Shown one piece after another: positions 23,429 through 31,837 of a stretch of DNA of 32,574 nucleotides. Both the position numbers and the translations under genes were made by a program. The DNA lies in contig CAIOYH010000013.1 of the NCBI GenBank assembly GCA_903862465.1, positions 1 to 32,574 of the forward strand. The letters are read 5' to 3'. Under the pieces are notes generated by a model. That model was not told the DNA's origin and made no database searches. It saw only the letters and a program-made list of their open reading frames with translations. Source of the DNA: an uncultured bacterium (GTDB lineage Bacteria; Bacteroidota; Bacteroidia; Bacteroidales; CAIWKO01). Numbering within the stretch: position 1 is the first letter of the stretch; every line of letters starts with the position of its first letter.

Positions 23429-26104
23429 CTACATTTTCTCTATCTTCACTGCGCACACCTTCGTTTCCGGAATCTTAGCAATGGGATCCACAGCGCAAAT
23501 CGTCAGTTCATTGGTGGGAGATTCGAAGAAATGGAAAGTCATAGACACCACTCCGCGTTGGCAAATATTCGATACTTTGACTTTCACTTCAACTTCTCCT
23601 CTTCTAGATTTCACTTTCACCATGTCGCCATCTTTTACGTCAAATGCTTTGGCATCGGCAGGATTAATTTTTAATAGTTCTTCCTCATCGAGTATGCGTA
23701 AGCCTGCTACTTTGCGTGTCATGGTGCTTGTATGATAATGGAATAAACTTCTATCGGTAGTCAACAACAAAGGATATTCTTTGTCGGGCAATTCGGTAGA
23801 GATTTTATAAGTAAGTGGGATAAATTTCGCTTTACCCGATGGCGTGGCAAATTTCTCTTTATGCAGGAATTTTGTACCCTCATGCTCCAAGGTAGGGCAG
23901 GGCCATTGCAAACCGACTTTGTCAATCCTATCATAGGTGATGCCTGCATAGTTTGTTACCAAGCCACTTGCTTCCTTCCAAATTTCTTCTGCATTGCTGA
24001 AATCAAATCCTTGGGCTCCCATACGTTTTGCAATTTGGCAGGTAATCCACCAATCTGTTTTCGATTCGCTTATGGGTTCAATAGCTTTGCGAACGCGTTG
24101 CACTCTGCGCTCGGTGTTGGTGAAGGTTCCATCTTTTTCTGCAAAGGAAGCCGCAGGCAGAATCACGTGAGCAAATTGGGCTGTTTCGGTCATAAAAATA
24201 TCTTGCACCACAAAGAAATCGAGTTTGCTCAATGCTTTCTTCACGTGATTGGCATCGGCTTCGCTTATCACAGGGTTTTCGCCCACTTGATACAAAGCCT
24301 TGATGTTGCCATGCTCAATTTCGGTGATGATTTCGGTATGTGTGATACCGAATTTATCGTCGAGTTTGACGCCCCATGCCGCTTCAAATTTCTGTTGATT
24401 GGCGGGGATATTCACCTTTTGATATCCCGGATACACATCGGGCAGCGCACCCATATCACAAGCCCCTTGGACATTGTTTTGTCCGCGTAAAGGATTGACA
24501 CCCGCAGATTCTTTGCCAATATTGCCTGTAAGCAAGGCTAGGTTGCTAATGGCAAGTACATTGTCGGTGCCGTGTGTATGTTGGGTAATGCCCATAGCAT
24601 AGACGATGGATGATGGTCCGTTGGTGGCGTACATTCGCGCTGCTTCAGCTATTAAAGACTGTGGTACGCCTGTGATTTTTTCGACGCTTTCCAAAGAGAA
24701 GTCTTCCAAAGTGGTAATAAATGCTTCAAAATTTTCGCAGCGTTCGCTGATAAACTTTTTGTCATACAGTTTTTCGTCCACTATAACGCGTATCATCCCA
24801 AACAACAAAGCCACATCGGTGCCCGGATATTGTTGCAAGAAGAGGTCGGCATGATGGCATAAATCTATTTGCTTAGGATTGGCAACGATGATTTTGGCAC
24901 CATTACGTTTGGCTTGTTTGATATGCAGAGCAATGATAGGATGCGCCGCCGTGGTGTTGGAACCTATGGAAAATACGGTTTTAGTATGCAGAAATTCATC
25001 GATAGAATTAGTCATGGCGCCGCTACCAAAAGTTTGCACCAAACCCGATACGGTTGGGGCATGGCATAAACGAGCGCAATGGTCAATATTGTTGGTGCCC
25101 ATCACCGCACGGGTGAATTTTTGTACTACATAGTTCTCTTCGTTGGTGACTCGGGCGGAGGAAAACGCGGCAAACTTTTCTTTTTTGGCGGCAGCAAATT
25201 TTGTAGCAATCAAATCAAGGGCTTCGTCCCATGTGGCTTCTACAAAAACACCATCTTTCTTAATCAAAGGGACTTTTAACCTGTCGGGATGATTCACGAA
25301 ATCATAGCCAAAACGTCCTTTCACACACAGACGTCCTTTATTAACAATGCTACTTCTATCACCCCTTGAGCTAACAATTTTATCGCCACGGACGCCCAAA
25401 AATATATTACAGCCCACACCACAATAGGTGCAAACCGTTTTAACTTCCCGCGAAGGAACTTGGGTCAGTTTTGGATACAGAGCGCCTACAGGACATCTTA
25501 CCACACATTCGCCGCACGATTCGCAAATAGATTCTTTGATAGGTTTGTTGCCAAAAGTGCTTATCACGGTGTCGAAACCTCTGTTGCCATAGTCCAAAGC
25601 ATTCACGCCTTGCACCTCATCGCATGTGCGGACGCAGATGCCACACATGATGCATTTGTTATGGTCGAGATTGAAGAAGGGATTGGAGGTGTCTATATCA
25701 ATGTAAGGTCTAGTTTTGCGCATCCGTTCAAAGCGCTTTTCGTTGATGCCCACATACGCAGTTACTTCTTGCAATTGGCAATTGTTATTTTGGTGACAGG
25801 TGGTACAATCCTGTGCATGATTGGCATGTATCAGTTCGAGGGTAGTCTGCCTGATCGCGTTGATTTCTGTGCTGTCAATCTTCACCTTCATGCCTTCGGC
25901 TACCGTAGTTTTGCAGGCAATAGCTTGTCCGCGAATACCCTCTATCTCCACCATACACATACGGCACACGCCTACAGGTTTCAAATCTTCGTGATGACAC
26001 AAATTGGGGATATAGATATTGTTTTCTAAAGCTGCTTCAAGTATGGTTTTGTTTGAATCAGTTGTGATAGGTATTCCGTCAATGTTTATGTTTACTTTGC
26101 TCAT
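23429..26104 (-). CDS. fdhA: NAD-linked formate dehydrogenase catalytic (alpha) subunit, Mo/W-bis-PGD, Cys type
   Basis: An 891-residue enzyme interconverting formate and CO2. The N-terminus is a NuoG-like electron module: plant-type [2Fe-2S] Cys C36, C47, C50 and C64; His-Cys3 [4Fe-4S] site H96, C100, C103 and C109; two ferredoxin clusters C151/154/157/161 and C194/197/200/204. The molybdopterin domain then begins with its own cluster (C225, C228, C232, C260). C347 in CARLCHAPTVSGL stands where E. coli FdhF has selenocysteine, so this is a cysteine variant and needs no SECIS; H348 is kept. The C-terminal molydopterin-binding barrel is complete. It is last in the mobA-nuoE-nuoF-fdhA series, 22 nt after the NuoF-like gene. 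Mo and W versions cannot be told apart. Confidence 0.92.
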   Translation of the reverse strand: MSKVNINIDGIPITTDSNKTILEAALENNIYIPNLCHHEDLKPVGVCRMCMVEIEGIRGQAIACKTTVAEGMKVKIDSTEINAIRQTTLELIHANHAQDCTTCHQNNNCQLQEVTAYVGINEKRFERMRKTRPYIDIDTSNPFFNLDHNKCIMCGICVRTCDEVQGVNALDYGNRGFDTVISTFGNKPIKESICESCGECVVRCPVGALYPKLTQVPSREVKTVCTYCGVGCNIFLGVRGDKIVSSRGDRSSIVNKGRLCVKGRFGYDFVNHPDRLKVPLIKKDGVFVEATWDEALDLIATKFAAAKKEKFAAFSSARVTNEENYVVQKFTRAVMGTNNIDHCARLCHAPTVSGLVQTFGSGAMTNSIDEFLHTKTVFSIGSNTTAAHPIIALHIKQAKRNGAKIIVANPKQIDLCHHADLFLQQYPGTDVALLFGMIRVIVDEKLYDKKFISERCENFEAFITTLEDFSLESVEKITGVPQSLIAEAARMYATNGPSSIVYAMGITQHTHGTDNVLAISNLALLTGNIGKESAGVNPLRGQNNVQGACDMGALPDVYPGYQKVNIPANQQKFEAAWGVKLDDKFGITHTEIITEIEHGNIKALYQVGENPVISEADANHVKKALSKLDFFVVQDIFMTETAQFAHVILPAASFAEKDGTFTNTERRVQRVRKAIEPISESKTDWWITCQIAKRMGAQGFDFSNAEEIWKEASGLVTNYAGITYDRIDKVGLQWPCPTLEHEGTKFLHKEKFATPSGKAKFIPLTYKISTELPDKEYPLLLTTDRSLFHYHTSTMTRKVAGLRILDEEELLKINPADAKAFDVKDGDMVKVKSRRGEVEVKVKVSNICQRGVVSMTFHFFESPTNELTICAVDPIAKIPETKVCAVKIEKM

Positions 26105-26126
26105 ATTCCTTGCTCTTAATTATAAA

Positions 26127-28004
26127 TCAAATCTTATTTCCTGCGTAACATTCAATGGCATTGAATTTCACAGGGCATTTATCCAAACACATGCCGCATT
26201 TGATGCACAGGGATTGGTCAATCTGATGGAGTTGTTTCGCGGTACCGCTGATGGCATTAGTGGGACAGGCTTTGAAACAGATATGACAGCCCGTGCATTT
26301 ATCAGGCAAAATGTCGTAATATTTCAAATCGCGGCACACTTTTGCCGTGCACTTTTTGTTTATAATATGATCTTCGTATTCGTTTCTGAAATATCGGAGG
26401 GTAGTCAACACGGGGTTGGGTGCTGTTTGTCCCAAACCGCACAGCGAGCCTTTTTTGATGCCATCGCCCATGCTTTCGAGCAATTCGATATCTTCAATGG
26501 TTCCTTTTCCTGATGTAATATCTTCCAAGATATCGAGCATTTGTTTGGTACCCAATCGGCAGGGAGCACATTCCCCACAGGATTCTTTTTGTGCAAAATC
26601 AAGGAAATAACGAGCAACATCCACCATGCACGTGTCTTCGTCCATCACCACCAATCCGCCCGAACCCATAATGGTTCCTGCTTGCGCTAAAGAATCATAA
26701 TCCATCGCAATATCCAACAAATGGGCAGGGATGCAGCCTCCTGAAGGACCTCCCGTTTGCACCGCTTTAAATTTCTTATTGTTGGGAACACCTCCGCCAA
26801 TATCAAAAATAATTTCTTTCAAGGAAATCCCTAAAGGGACTTCAATTAAACCCGTGTTTTGTACTTTGCCCACCAAGGCAAAGGTTTTCGTTCCTTTGCT
26901 CATTTCTGTGCCATACTGCGAAAACCATGCAGGATCATTCTGCATGATGCGTGCAACAGAAGCAAGCGTTTCTACATTATTAATAATGGTAGGCTTGCCC
27001 CATAATCCTGCTATAGCGGGAAAAGGTGGACGGGGACGCGGCATGCCACGGCTTCCTTCGATGGAAGCAATAAGCGCGGTTTCTTCACCACACACAAAGG
27101 CGCCTGCGCCTTCTTTTATCTTTATATGAAAATTAAATCCTGAACCTAAAATATCATCACCCAGCAGCTTTTGTTCTTCCGCTTGCTGAATGGCAAGGCG
27201 CAATCGCACCAATGCCAAGGGGTATTCCGCACGGCAATAAATATAGCCTGTGGACGCACCAATGGCATAAGCCGCTATAATCATCCCTTCCAAAAGAGAA
27301 TGGGGATCGCCTTCCAACAAGGAACGATTCATAAAAGCCCCCGGGTCGCCTTCGTCTGCATTGCAAATAAGATATTTGGAAGTGCCTTTAGCATCTCTAC
27401 AGAATTGCCATTTGCGCCATGTGGGAAATCCTGCACCACCCCGACCGCGTAATCCTGACTCCTTAATGCGTTCAATCACATCTTCGGGTTGTAAGGTCAA
27501 CATCTTTGCTACACCCGAATATCCTTTGTTGGCTATATAATGATTCAAATTGTTGGGGTCAATATGCCCGCAATTTTGCAACACCAATCGCACTTGCGGT
27601 TTCATCACAGGGATGTCTTTCAACTCAGGAAGTGCGGCTTGTGGCGTGTCGCTAATCACCCCTATCAATCGTTCTTGATTAATCGTATCTTTTATCAGAT
27701 GTGAGTCAACCAAAGCGGTGGCTTCTTTTGTCCCGATGTTGCGATAACATACAAGAGGCGCACCCGGTTTATACACCATGACGAGCGGTTCCAAATAGCA
27801 TAAGCCAATACAGCCGACTTCCACCACATTGCATTCGATGTGTTGCTTTTCAATCTCCTGCTGAAACGCTTCAATAACATCCATAGAACCCGCCGAGCGA
27901 CCACAGGTAGCATTGCCCACAAAGACCGCAGGGGTATCACCTTTGATAAGTTCCTTCCATTCTTTAGTAGCTTCCGCCACCAAATTATTTAAATCCATAT
28001 TCAT
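26127..28004 (-). CDS. NuoF/HydB-like NADH-binding flavin iron-sulfur subunit of formate dehydrogenase
   Basis: A 625-residue diaphorase subunit carrying electrons between FMN/NAD(H) and the iron-sulfur chain of FdhA. It has an N-terminal thioredoxin-like domain (about 1-110, cysteines C34, C65 and C69; C58 may complete a degenerate [2Fe-2S] site). The FMN/NAD core carries GLRGRGGAGFPTW, NADEGDPGAFMNRSLLEGDPH and GAGAFVCGEETALI. The [4Fe-4S] motif ESCGECAPCRLGT follows, and an added C-terminal ferredoxin domain has CTGCHICFKAC and CIKCGMCLDKC. The extra domains distinguish it from complex I NuoF and match HydB-type subunits of bifurcating hydrogenases and formate dehydrogenases. It is spaced 23 and 22 nt from its neighbours. 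Confidence 0.93.
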   Translation of the reverse strand: MNMDLNNLVAEATKEWKELIKGDTPAVFVGNATCGRSAGSMDVIEAFQQEIEKQHIECNVVEVGCIGLCYLEPLVMVYKPGAPLVCYRNIGTKEATALVDSHLIKDTINQERLIGVISDTPQAALPELKDIPVMKPQVRLVLQNCGHIDPNNLNHYIANKGYSGVAKMLTLQPEDVIERIKESGLRGRGGAGFPTWRKWQFCRDAKGTSKYLICNADEGDPGAFMNRSLLEGDPHSLLEGMIIAAYAIGASTGYIYCRAEYPLALVRLRLAIQQAEEQKLLGDDILGSGFNFHIKIKEGAGAFVCGEETALIASIEGSRGMPRPRPPFPAIAGLWGKPTIINNVETLASVARIMQNDPAWFSQYGTEMSKGTKTFALVGKVQNTGLIEVPLGISLKEIIFDIGGGVPNNKKFKAVQTGGPSGGCIPAHLLDIAMDYDSLAQAGTIMGSGGLVVMDEDTCMVDVARYFLDFAQKESCGECAPCRLGTKQMLDILEDITSGKGTIEDIELLESMGDGIKKGSLCGLGQTAPNPVLTTLRYFRNEYEDHIINKKCTAKVCRDLKYYDILPDKCTGCHICFKACPTNAISGTAKQLHQIDQSLCIKCGMCLDKCPVKFNAIECYAGNKI

Positions 28005-28027
28005 AATATTTTGTCGAAATCGCTTGC

Positions 28028-28480
28028 TTAATTCATCCTCTTATTGAACAACGCCTCAATCTTTTGCGGCGTTAAATCAGCATGCACTTTGTTGTTGACC
28101 GTGATGCAGGGCGCCAAACTACACGCTCCGATACATGCCACGCTCTCAATGGAATGTTCCAAATCCGCAGAGGTTTCGCCTTCTTTGATTTCCAAATGGT
28201 TTTCGATTTCTTCTAAAATCCGTGGTGCACCTTTCACATGACAGGCAGTGCCTCTGCACAACATAATATGCTTCCTGCCTTTCGGTTTGAAACGAAATTG
28301 GGCATAAAACGTTGCCACACCATGCACTTTGCTCTGAGGAATCCGCAAAAATTTCGCGATGTCTCGCATGGCACTCTCCGAAAGAAATCCTGCTTCCTCT
28401 TGCACACTTTGCAACAAAGGAATCAACTCTTCTTCTTTCCCTTTAAATTTTTTGAAAATAGTTTCTAAGCATTCACACAT
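28028..28480 (-). CDS. NuoE/HydC-like [2Fe-2S] subunit of formate dehydrogenase
   Basis: A 150-residue thioredoxin-like [2Fe-2S] subunit. A helical N-terminus (LIPLLQSVQEEAGFLSE) precedes KVHGVATFYAQFRFKPKG, and the four cluster ligands are C75, C80, C116 and C120 (LCRGTAC and ACIGAC). The length and arrangement equal NuoE of complex I and HydC of multimeric hydrogenases. With the NuoF-like protein it forms the NAD(H) module attached to FdhA. The gene starts 30 nt after mobA and is probably in the same transcript. Confidence 0.93.
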   Translation of the reverse strand: MCECLETIFKKFKGKEEELIPLLQSVQEEAGFLSESAMRDIAKFLRIPQSKVHGVATFYAQFRFKPKGRKHIMLCRGTACHVKGAPRILEEIENHLEIKEGETSADLEHSIESVACIGACSLAPCITVNNKVHADLTPQKIEALFNKRMN

Positions 28481-28510
28481 AAATTTGGTTATTTGATTAT
28501 TCGTTAAAAT

Positions 28511-29122
28511 TTATTTTTGATTTTGTATCATTTCAAATTCCTTAGGCGTGTTGATGTTCACAAAGCCTTTTGTAATTGCGGTATCATCATCGAAATCAAT
28601 ATATTTTACATCCACTTCCTTAAAGAAATCGCGTATGGCATACGTATGTGTTTTTTTGAGAAACGTGTCCATTTTTACATAAATATCCGTTTTATAGATA
28701 GCCAACAGCGGCTCTATTAATTTATGAATACGCGGAATTAATATATCAGGCTGCTGCGTAAAATAACTCGCCATTATCTTTCTAATGATGGTTTCGTTTA
28801 TAAAAGGCATATCCACTGCAGCCACAAAAACCGCTTCTTGATGTTGCGCATGTGCCAAAGCAGCATGTATGCCACCCAAAGGTCCTATATTGGGGATGAT
28901 ATCGCCAAATTTCACACAATCTGTGTCATGAAAAATCTCCGGTGTGTTGGTGATAAGAATAACTTCCTCGAAAACTTTCTCCAATTCCCGTTTCGTTCTA
29001 CGATAAAAAGACTCCCCTTCAAGCTCCAAGAATGCCTTATTTTTCCCTTGGTAGCGAGAATTCTTCCCTCCGGCTAGAATTACGGATGTTATGGTATGTA
29101 TTTTCTTTGGTACTGATGGCAA
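28511..29122 (-). CDS. mobA: Molybdenum cofactor guanylyltransferase MobA
   Basis: MobA joins GMP to molybdopterin to give the guanine dinucleotide cofactor used by FdhA. The 203-residue protein has the nucleotidyltransferase loop LAGGKNSRYQG at 16-26 with the following KNKAFLELEG, the GPLGGIHAAL block and the metal-binding DMPFI motif near 98. The usual R-M-G of the loop is replaced by RYQG, a small deviation. No ATG exists before the LAGG motif; the best start is a TTG at 29122, giving a dozen residues before the core. The frame extends upstream only to an ATT-containing stretch. Position at the head of the formate dehydrogenase genes ties cofactor supply to the enzyme. Confidence 0.88.
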   Translation of the reverse strand: MPSVPKKIHTITSVILAGGKNSRYQGKNKAFLELEGESFYRRTKRELEKVFEEVILITNTPEIFHDTDCVKFGDIIPNIGPLGGIHAALAHAQHQEAVFVAAVDMPFINETIIRKIMASYFTQQPDILIPRIHKLIEPLLAIYKTDIYVKMDTFLKKTHTYAIRDFFKEVDVKYIDFDDDTAITKGFVNINTPKEFEMIQNQK

Positions 29123-29201
29123 TTTTCCTAAAATTATCGTGATTTAATATACGTCAGCTAAGAATATGATATATATCAACTTTTTTGCGACGTGATTTAT
29201 G

Positions 29202-29236
29202 CAAATATACAATTAATATTAGTACTTTTGTACAAA
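29202..29236 (-). promoter_or_regulatory. Possible promoter of the mobA-fdh operon
   Basis: On the minus strand TTTG (29233-29236), a 23-nt spacer and TATATTTG (29202-29209, matching TAnnTTTG). The -33 half overlaps the fhs leader, so the two divergent promoters are interleaved and could affect one another. Confidence 0.4.
29223..29230 (+). promoter_or_regulatory. Probable -7 promoter element of fhs
   Basis: TACTTTTG, matching TAnnTTTG, 19 nt before the ATG at 29250. It lies between the -33 and -7 elements proposed for the divergent mobA operon. Confidence 0.5.
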
Positions 29237-29249
29237 TTAAATTTTATTT

Positions 29250-30920
29250 ATGGAATCTGATATTCAAATTGCTCAAGCAGCAAAGCTGTCTCCTATTAGA
29301 GAAGTAGCAGCAAAACTTGGTATTGGGGAAGACGATTTGGAATTGTATGGAAAATACAAAGCCAAAATTCCTTTGAACCTTATTGATGAAGAAAAAATTA
29401 AAAAGAGTAAGTTGATACTCGTAACGGCAATGACTCCAACTCCCGCGGGTGAAGGAAAAACTACCGTTTCTATCGGGCTTACCGAGGGTTTGAACAAAAT
29501 AGGCAAGAAAACAATCGTAGTGTTGCGTGAGCCTTCTTTGGGACCTGTGTTTGGTATCAAAGGCGGTGCTGCCGGTGGTGGCAATTCGCAAGTGGTGCCT
29601 ATGGAAGACATCAATTTGCATTTCACGGGCGATTTTTCGGCAGTGGAAAAGGCAAATAACCTTCTCTCTGCACTTATTGACAACAATTTGCAAAACAAAC
29701 AATTTAGCCTTAATATTGACCCACGCACCATTATGTGGAAACGCGTGATGGACTTAAACGACCGTGCGTTGCGTAAAACCGTTATGGGTTTGGGCGGCAC
29801 GGCTGATGGCATTCCTCGCGAATCGGGATTCAACATCACGGCTGCATCGGAAATTATGGCGATTCTTTGTATGTCAACGAATATCAAAGACCTAAAGGAA
29901 CGCCTCGGCAACATCTTTGTGGGCTTCACTTTCGATAAAAAACCTATTTTTGCTCGCGATTTGAAAGCGCAAGGAGCTATGGCAATTTTGTTGAAAGATG
30001 CTATCAAACCTAATTTGGTGCAAACTTTGGAAGGCAATCCTGCTATCATACATGCAGGTCCGTTTGCTAACATCGCGCAGGGAACCAACACCATCGTTGC
30101 AACCAAAATGGGTATGTCACTCGCTGAATATGTGGTGACGGAAGCAGGCTTTGGTGCTGATTTGGGTGCTGAGAAGTTTATTGACATCAAATGCGGCTAC
30201 AGCGGTTTGAAGGTGAACACGGTTGTGTTGGTGGTGACCATCAGAGCCATACGTCATCATGGCGGCGCGAAAAAAGAAGAATACGACATTCCAAGTGTGG
30301 AACGCGTGGTGAAAGGCATGGAAAATGTGGAAAAGCATATCGAAAATATTAAGAAATTTGGTATCACACCAGTTGTGGCACTCAATATGAGAGTTGGCGA
30401 TTCAGCAGAAGAAATTGCTATGGTGAAACAAATGTGTGGCAAATATGGTGTGAAAGCGGTGGAATCAAACGGTTGGGCATTGGGAGGCAATGGCACACAG
30501 GAATTGGCGAAAGAAGTGGTCCGTAATGTTGAATCGAACTCAAACAAAATGAAACTGCTTTACGATTGGAACCTACCCGTGAAAACCAAAATCGAGACCA
30601 TAGCAAAAGAAATTTATGGTGCCGACGACGTAGAGTACTCGCCTAAAGCGGAAGCCGATTTGAAACTCATCAAGAGTCTCGGATTGGAACATCTGCCCAT
30701 CTGCATGGCGAAAACACAGAAATCTTTGTCGGACAACGAAAAACTCATCGGACGTCCACGGGATTTCTCTGTCAGCATACGCGAATTCGAGATAGCTGCA
30801 GGCGCGGGTTTCATCATTCCGATTTTGGGTGCTATGATGCGCATGCCGGGATTGCCTAATGTGCCCGCTTCCGAAGGGATGGACATTGACGACGATGGCG
30901 TAATCAGCGGATTGTCCTAG
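29250..30920 (+). CDS. fhs: Formate-tetrahydrofolate ligase (10-formyl-THF synthetase)
   Basis: Fhs joins formate to tetrahydrofolate with ATP, giving 10-formyl-THF for purine, Met and glycine/serine metabolism; it can run backwards to make ATP. The 556-residue length is typical of bacterial forms. The N-terminal ATP loop MTPTPAGEGKTT is at 61-72, followed by LREPSLGPVFGIKGGAAGGG and the THF/formate region with NIDPRTIMWKRVMDLNDRALR. The family end GAMMRMPGLPNVPASEGMDID is intact. It is divergent from the formate dehydrogenase operon with 127 nt between, so formate production or removal and its use for one-carbon units are physically linked. Confidence 0.97.
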   Translation: MESDIQIAQAAKLSPIREVAAKLGIGEDDLELYGKYKAKIPLNLIDEEKIKKSKLILVTAMTPTPAGEGKTTVSIGLTEGLNKIGKKTIVVLREPSLGPVFGIKGGAAGGGNSQVVPMEDINLHFTGDFSAVEKANNLLSALIDNNLQNKQFSLNIDPRTIMWKRVMDLNDRALRKTVMGLGGTADGIPRESGFNITAASEIMAILCMSTNIKDLKERLGNIFVGFTFDKKPIFARDLKAQGAMAILLKDAIKPNLVQTLEGNPAIIHAGPFANIAQGTNTIVATKMGMSLAEYVVTEAGFGADLGAEKFIDIKCGYSGLKVNTVVLVVTIRAIRHHGGAKKEEYDIPSVERVVKGMENVEKHIENIKKFGITPVVALNMRVGDSAEEIAMVKQMCGKYGVKAVESNGWALGGNGTQELAKEVVRNVESNSNKMKLLYDWNLPVKTKIETIAKEIYGADDVEYSPKAEADLKLIKSLGLEHLPICMAKTQKSLSDNEKLIGRPRDFSVSIREFEIAAGAGFIIPILGAMMRMPGLPNVPASEGMDIDDDGVISGLS

Positions 30921-30980
30921 GCGTTGGGGGAACAAGAACCAAGCTCCAAATTCCAAAACCCAAATACCAAGGTTAGCCCC

Positions 30981-31010
30981 CTACGAATTACGAATTTTCG
31001 AATTACGAAT
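30981..31010. repeat. Dispersed 30-bp CGAATTACGAATT repeat, copy 2
   Basis: Matches 17915-17944 at 28 of 30 positions, same orientation, also in a spacer downstream of a plus-strand gene. Confidence 0.85.
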
Positions 31011-31118
31011 GCCGCTGCATGCTCTGTGTAGCTCCTTTTTCACTGTGTATCTCTGTGTAAATTAAAACCACGGAGAGCACTTAGAAGAAAACAATAGAAC
31101 AATTCAACAATAGAACAA

Positions 31119-31150
31119 TAAAAAAACTCACCCTTAAAAAGTGAGCTTTT
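31119..31150 (-). terminator. Rho-independent terminator for the minus-strand hypothetical gene
   Basis: Stem CTCAC (31127-31131) / GTGAG (31141-31145) with an A-rich loop. On the minus strand it is followed by TTTTTTT. It lies about 50 nt after the stop of the minus-strand gene at 31202. Confidence 0.7.
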
Positions 31151-31201
31151 GTTTTTTCGTCCTTTGGATCTTGGTATTTGGAATTTGGAGCTTGGAATTT
31201 C

Positions 31202-31795
31202 TTACTCAAACAATACTCCCGCCGAAACCACCTCTGATGCCAAGCCCAATTCGCCTTTGTTGCTTTCGTAGCGAGCAAAGTAATATGCACGGAGCTTTTT
31301 ATCGCCGGTTAAATCAATACCATCAAATGTAACATCTAAATAGCCTCTTTTGACATTGCCATAAAAAAGAAAATCAGTCGGGCTTGATGGCTCAGATATG
31401 CCAATATAGCGATACACCTTGGCAAATTTTATGCCATCCGGCCGTTTTTTGCTATTGGGTGTTAACAGATTCACCACCTTCAACCTCATGCCTCCTAAAA
31501 CATTCTGCACTATGCTTGCTTTAGGGGTTAATAAACCCGGAGAATCACTTTTGGCTACGCTCGGCTTTTTGGCAAGCGGAGTGCCGTATTTGATACCTGC
31601 CACTGTCCAATCATGATTATCGCCAAAAGCAGCTATTTTCAAAAACAAACGATGACCATTCACATCATTACATGAATAGTCGCGAGCCAATTGAATTTGT
31701 CCTTTCACAAAGTTGCGTTCTTCGGTGTTGATGTTTTTTTTGTTAATGTAAGGCTTTAAAAATGTGTCCACTGCATCGCGAATCGCAGTCCACAT
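31202..31795 (-). CDS. Hypothetical protein with C-terminal fibronectin-III-like end, possibly 5'-altered
   Basis: Not recognised as a named family. From the ATG at 31795 the product is 197 residues: an N-terminal helical part (WTAIRDAVDTFLKPYINKKN, then a QIQLARDYSCNDVNGHRLFLK segment, to about 65) and a beta-rich C-terminal half ending YYFARYESNKGELGLASEVV. That ending is like the last strands of fibronectin-III-type domains in Bacteroidota proteins of unknown role. No signal peptide. The frame is open to 31984, and residues just upstream of the ATG (HKKYEDWKWTEDESD) still look protein-like, but no ATG is available until the frame runs antisense to the next gene. The true 5' end may have been lost at a rearrangement near 31840. 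Confidence 0.65.
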   Translation of the reverse strand: MWTAIRDAVDTFLKPYINKKNINTEERNFVKGQIQLARDYSCNDVNGHRLFLKIAAFGDNHDWTVAGIKYGTPLAKKPSVAKSDSPGLLTPKASIVQNVLGGMRLKVVNLLTPNSKKRPDGIKFAKVYRYIGISEPSSPTDFLFYGNVKRGYLDVTFDGIDLTGDKKLRAYYFARYESNKGELGLASEVVSAGVLFE

Positions 31796-31837
31796 ATCGC
31801 TTTCGTCTTCAGTCCACTTCCAATCTTCATATTTTTT

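Larger units (their letters stand above)
30921..31201. repeat. Spacer of dispersed word-like repeats after fhs
   Basis: A 281-bp gene-free spacer made mostly of repeats also seen elsewhere in the window. They are the CCAAGCTCC / CCAAATACCAA words (30938-30970), an inverted copy near 31165-31198, the second 30-bp CGAATTACGAATT copy (30981-31010), CTGTGTA / CCACGG words (31020-31080) and AACAATAGAACAATT words (31090-31120). A hairpin terminator lies at 31119-31150. No gene was seen. Confidence 0.75.

Noticed and set aside
23429-26104. Selenocysteine in formate dehydrogenase
   Set aside because: The catalytic position is a normal Cys codon (C347) and no in-frame TGA occurs.
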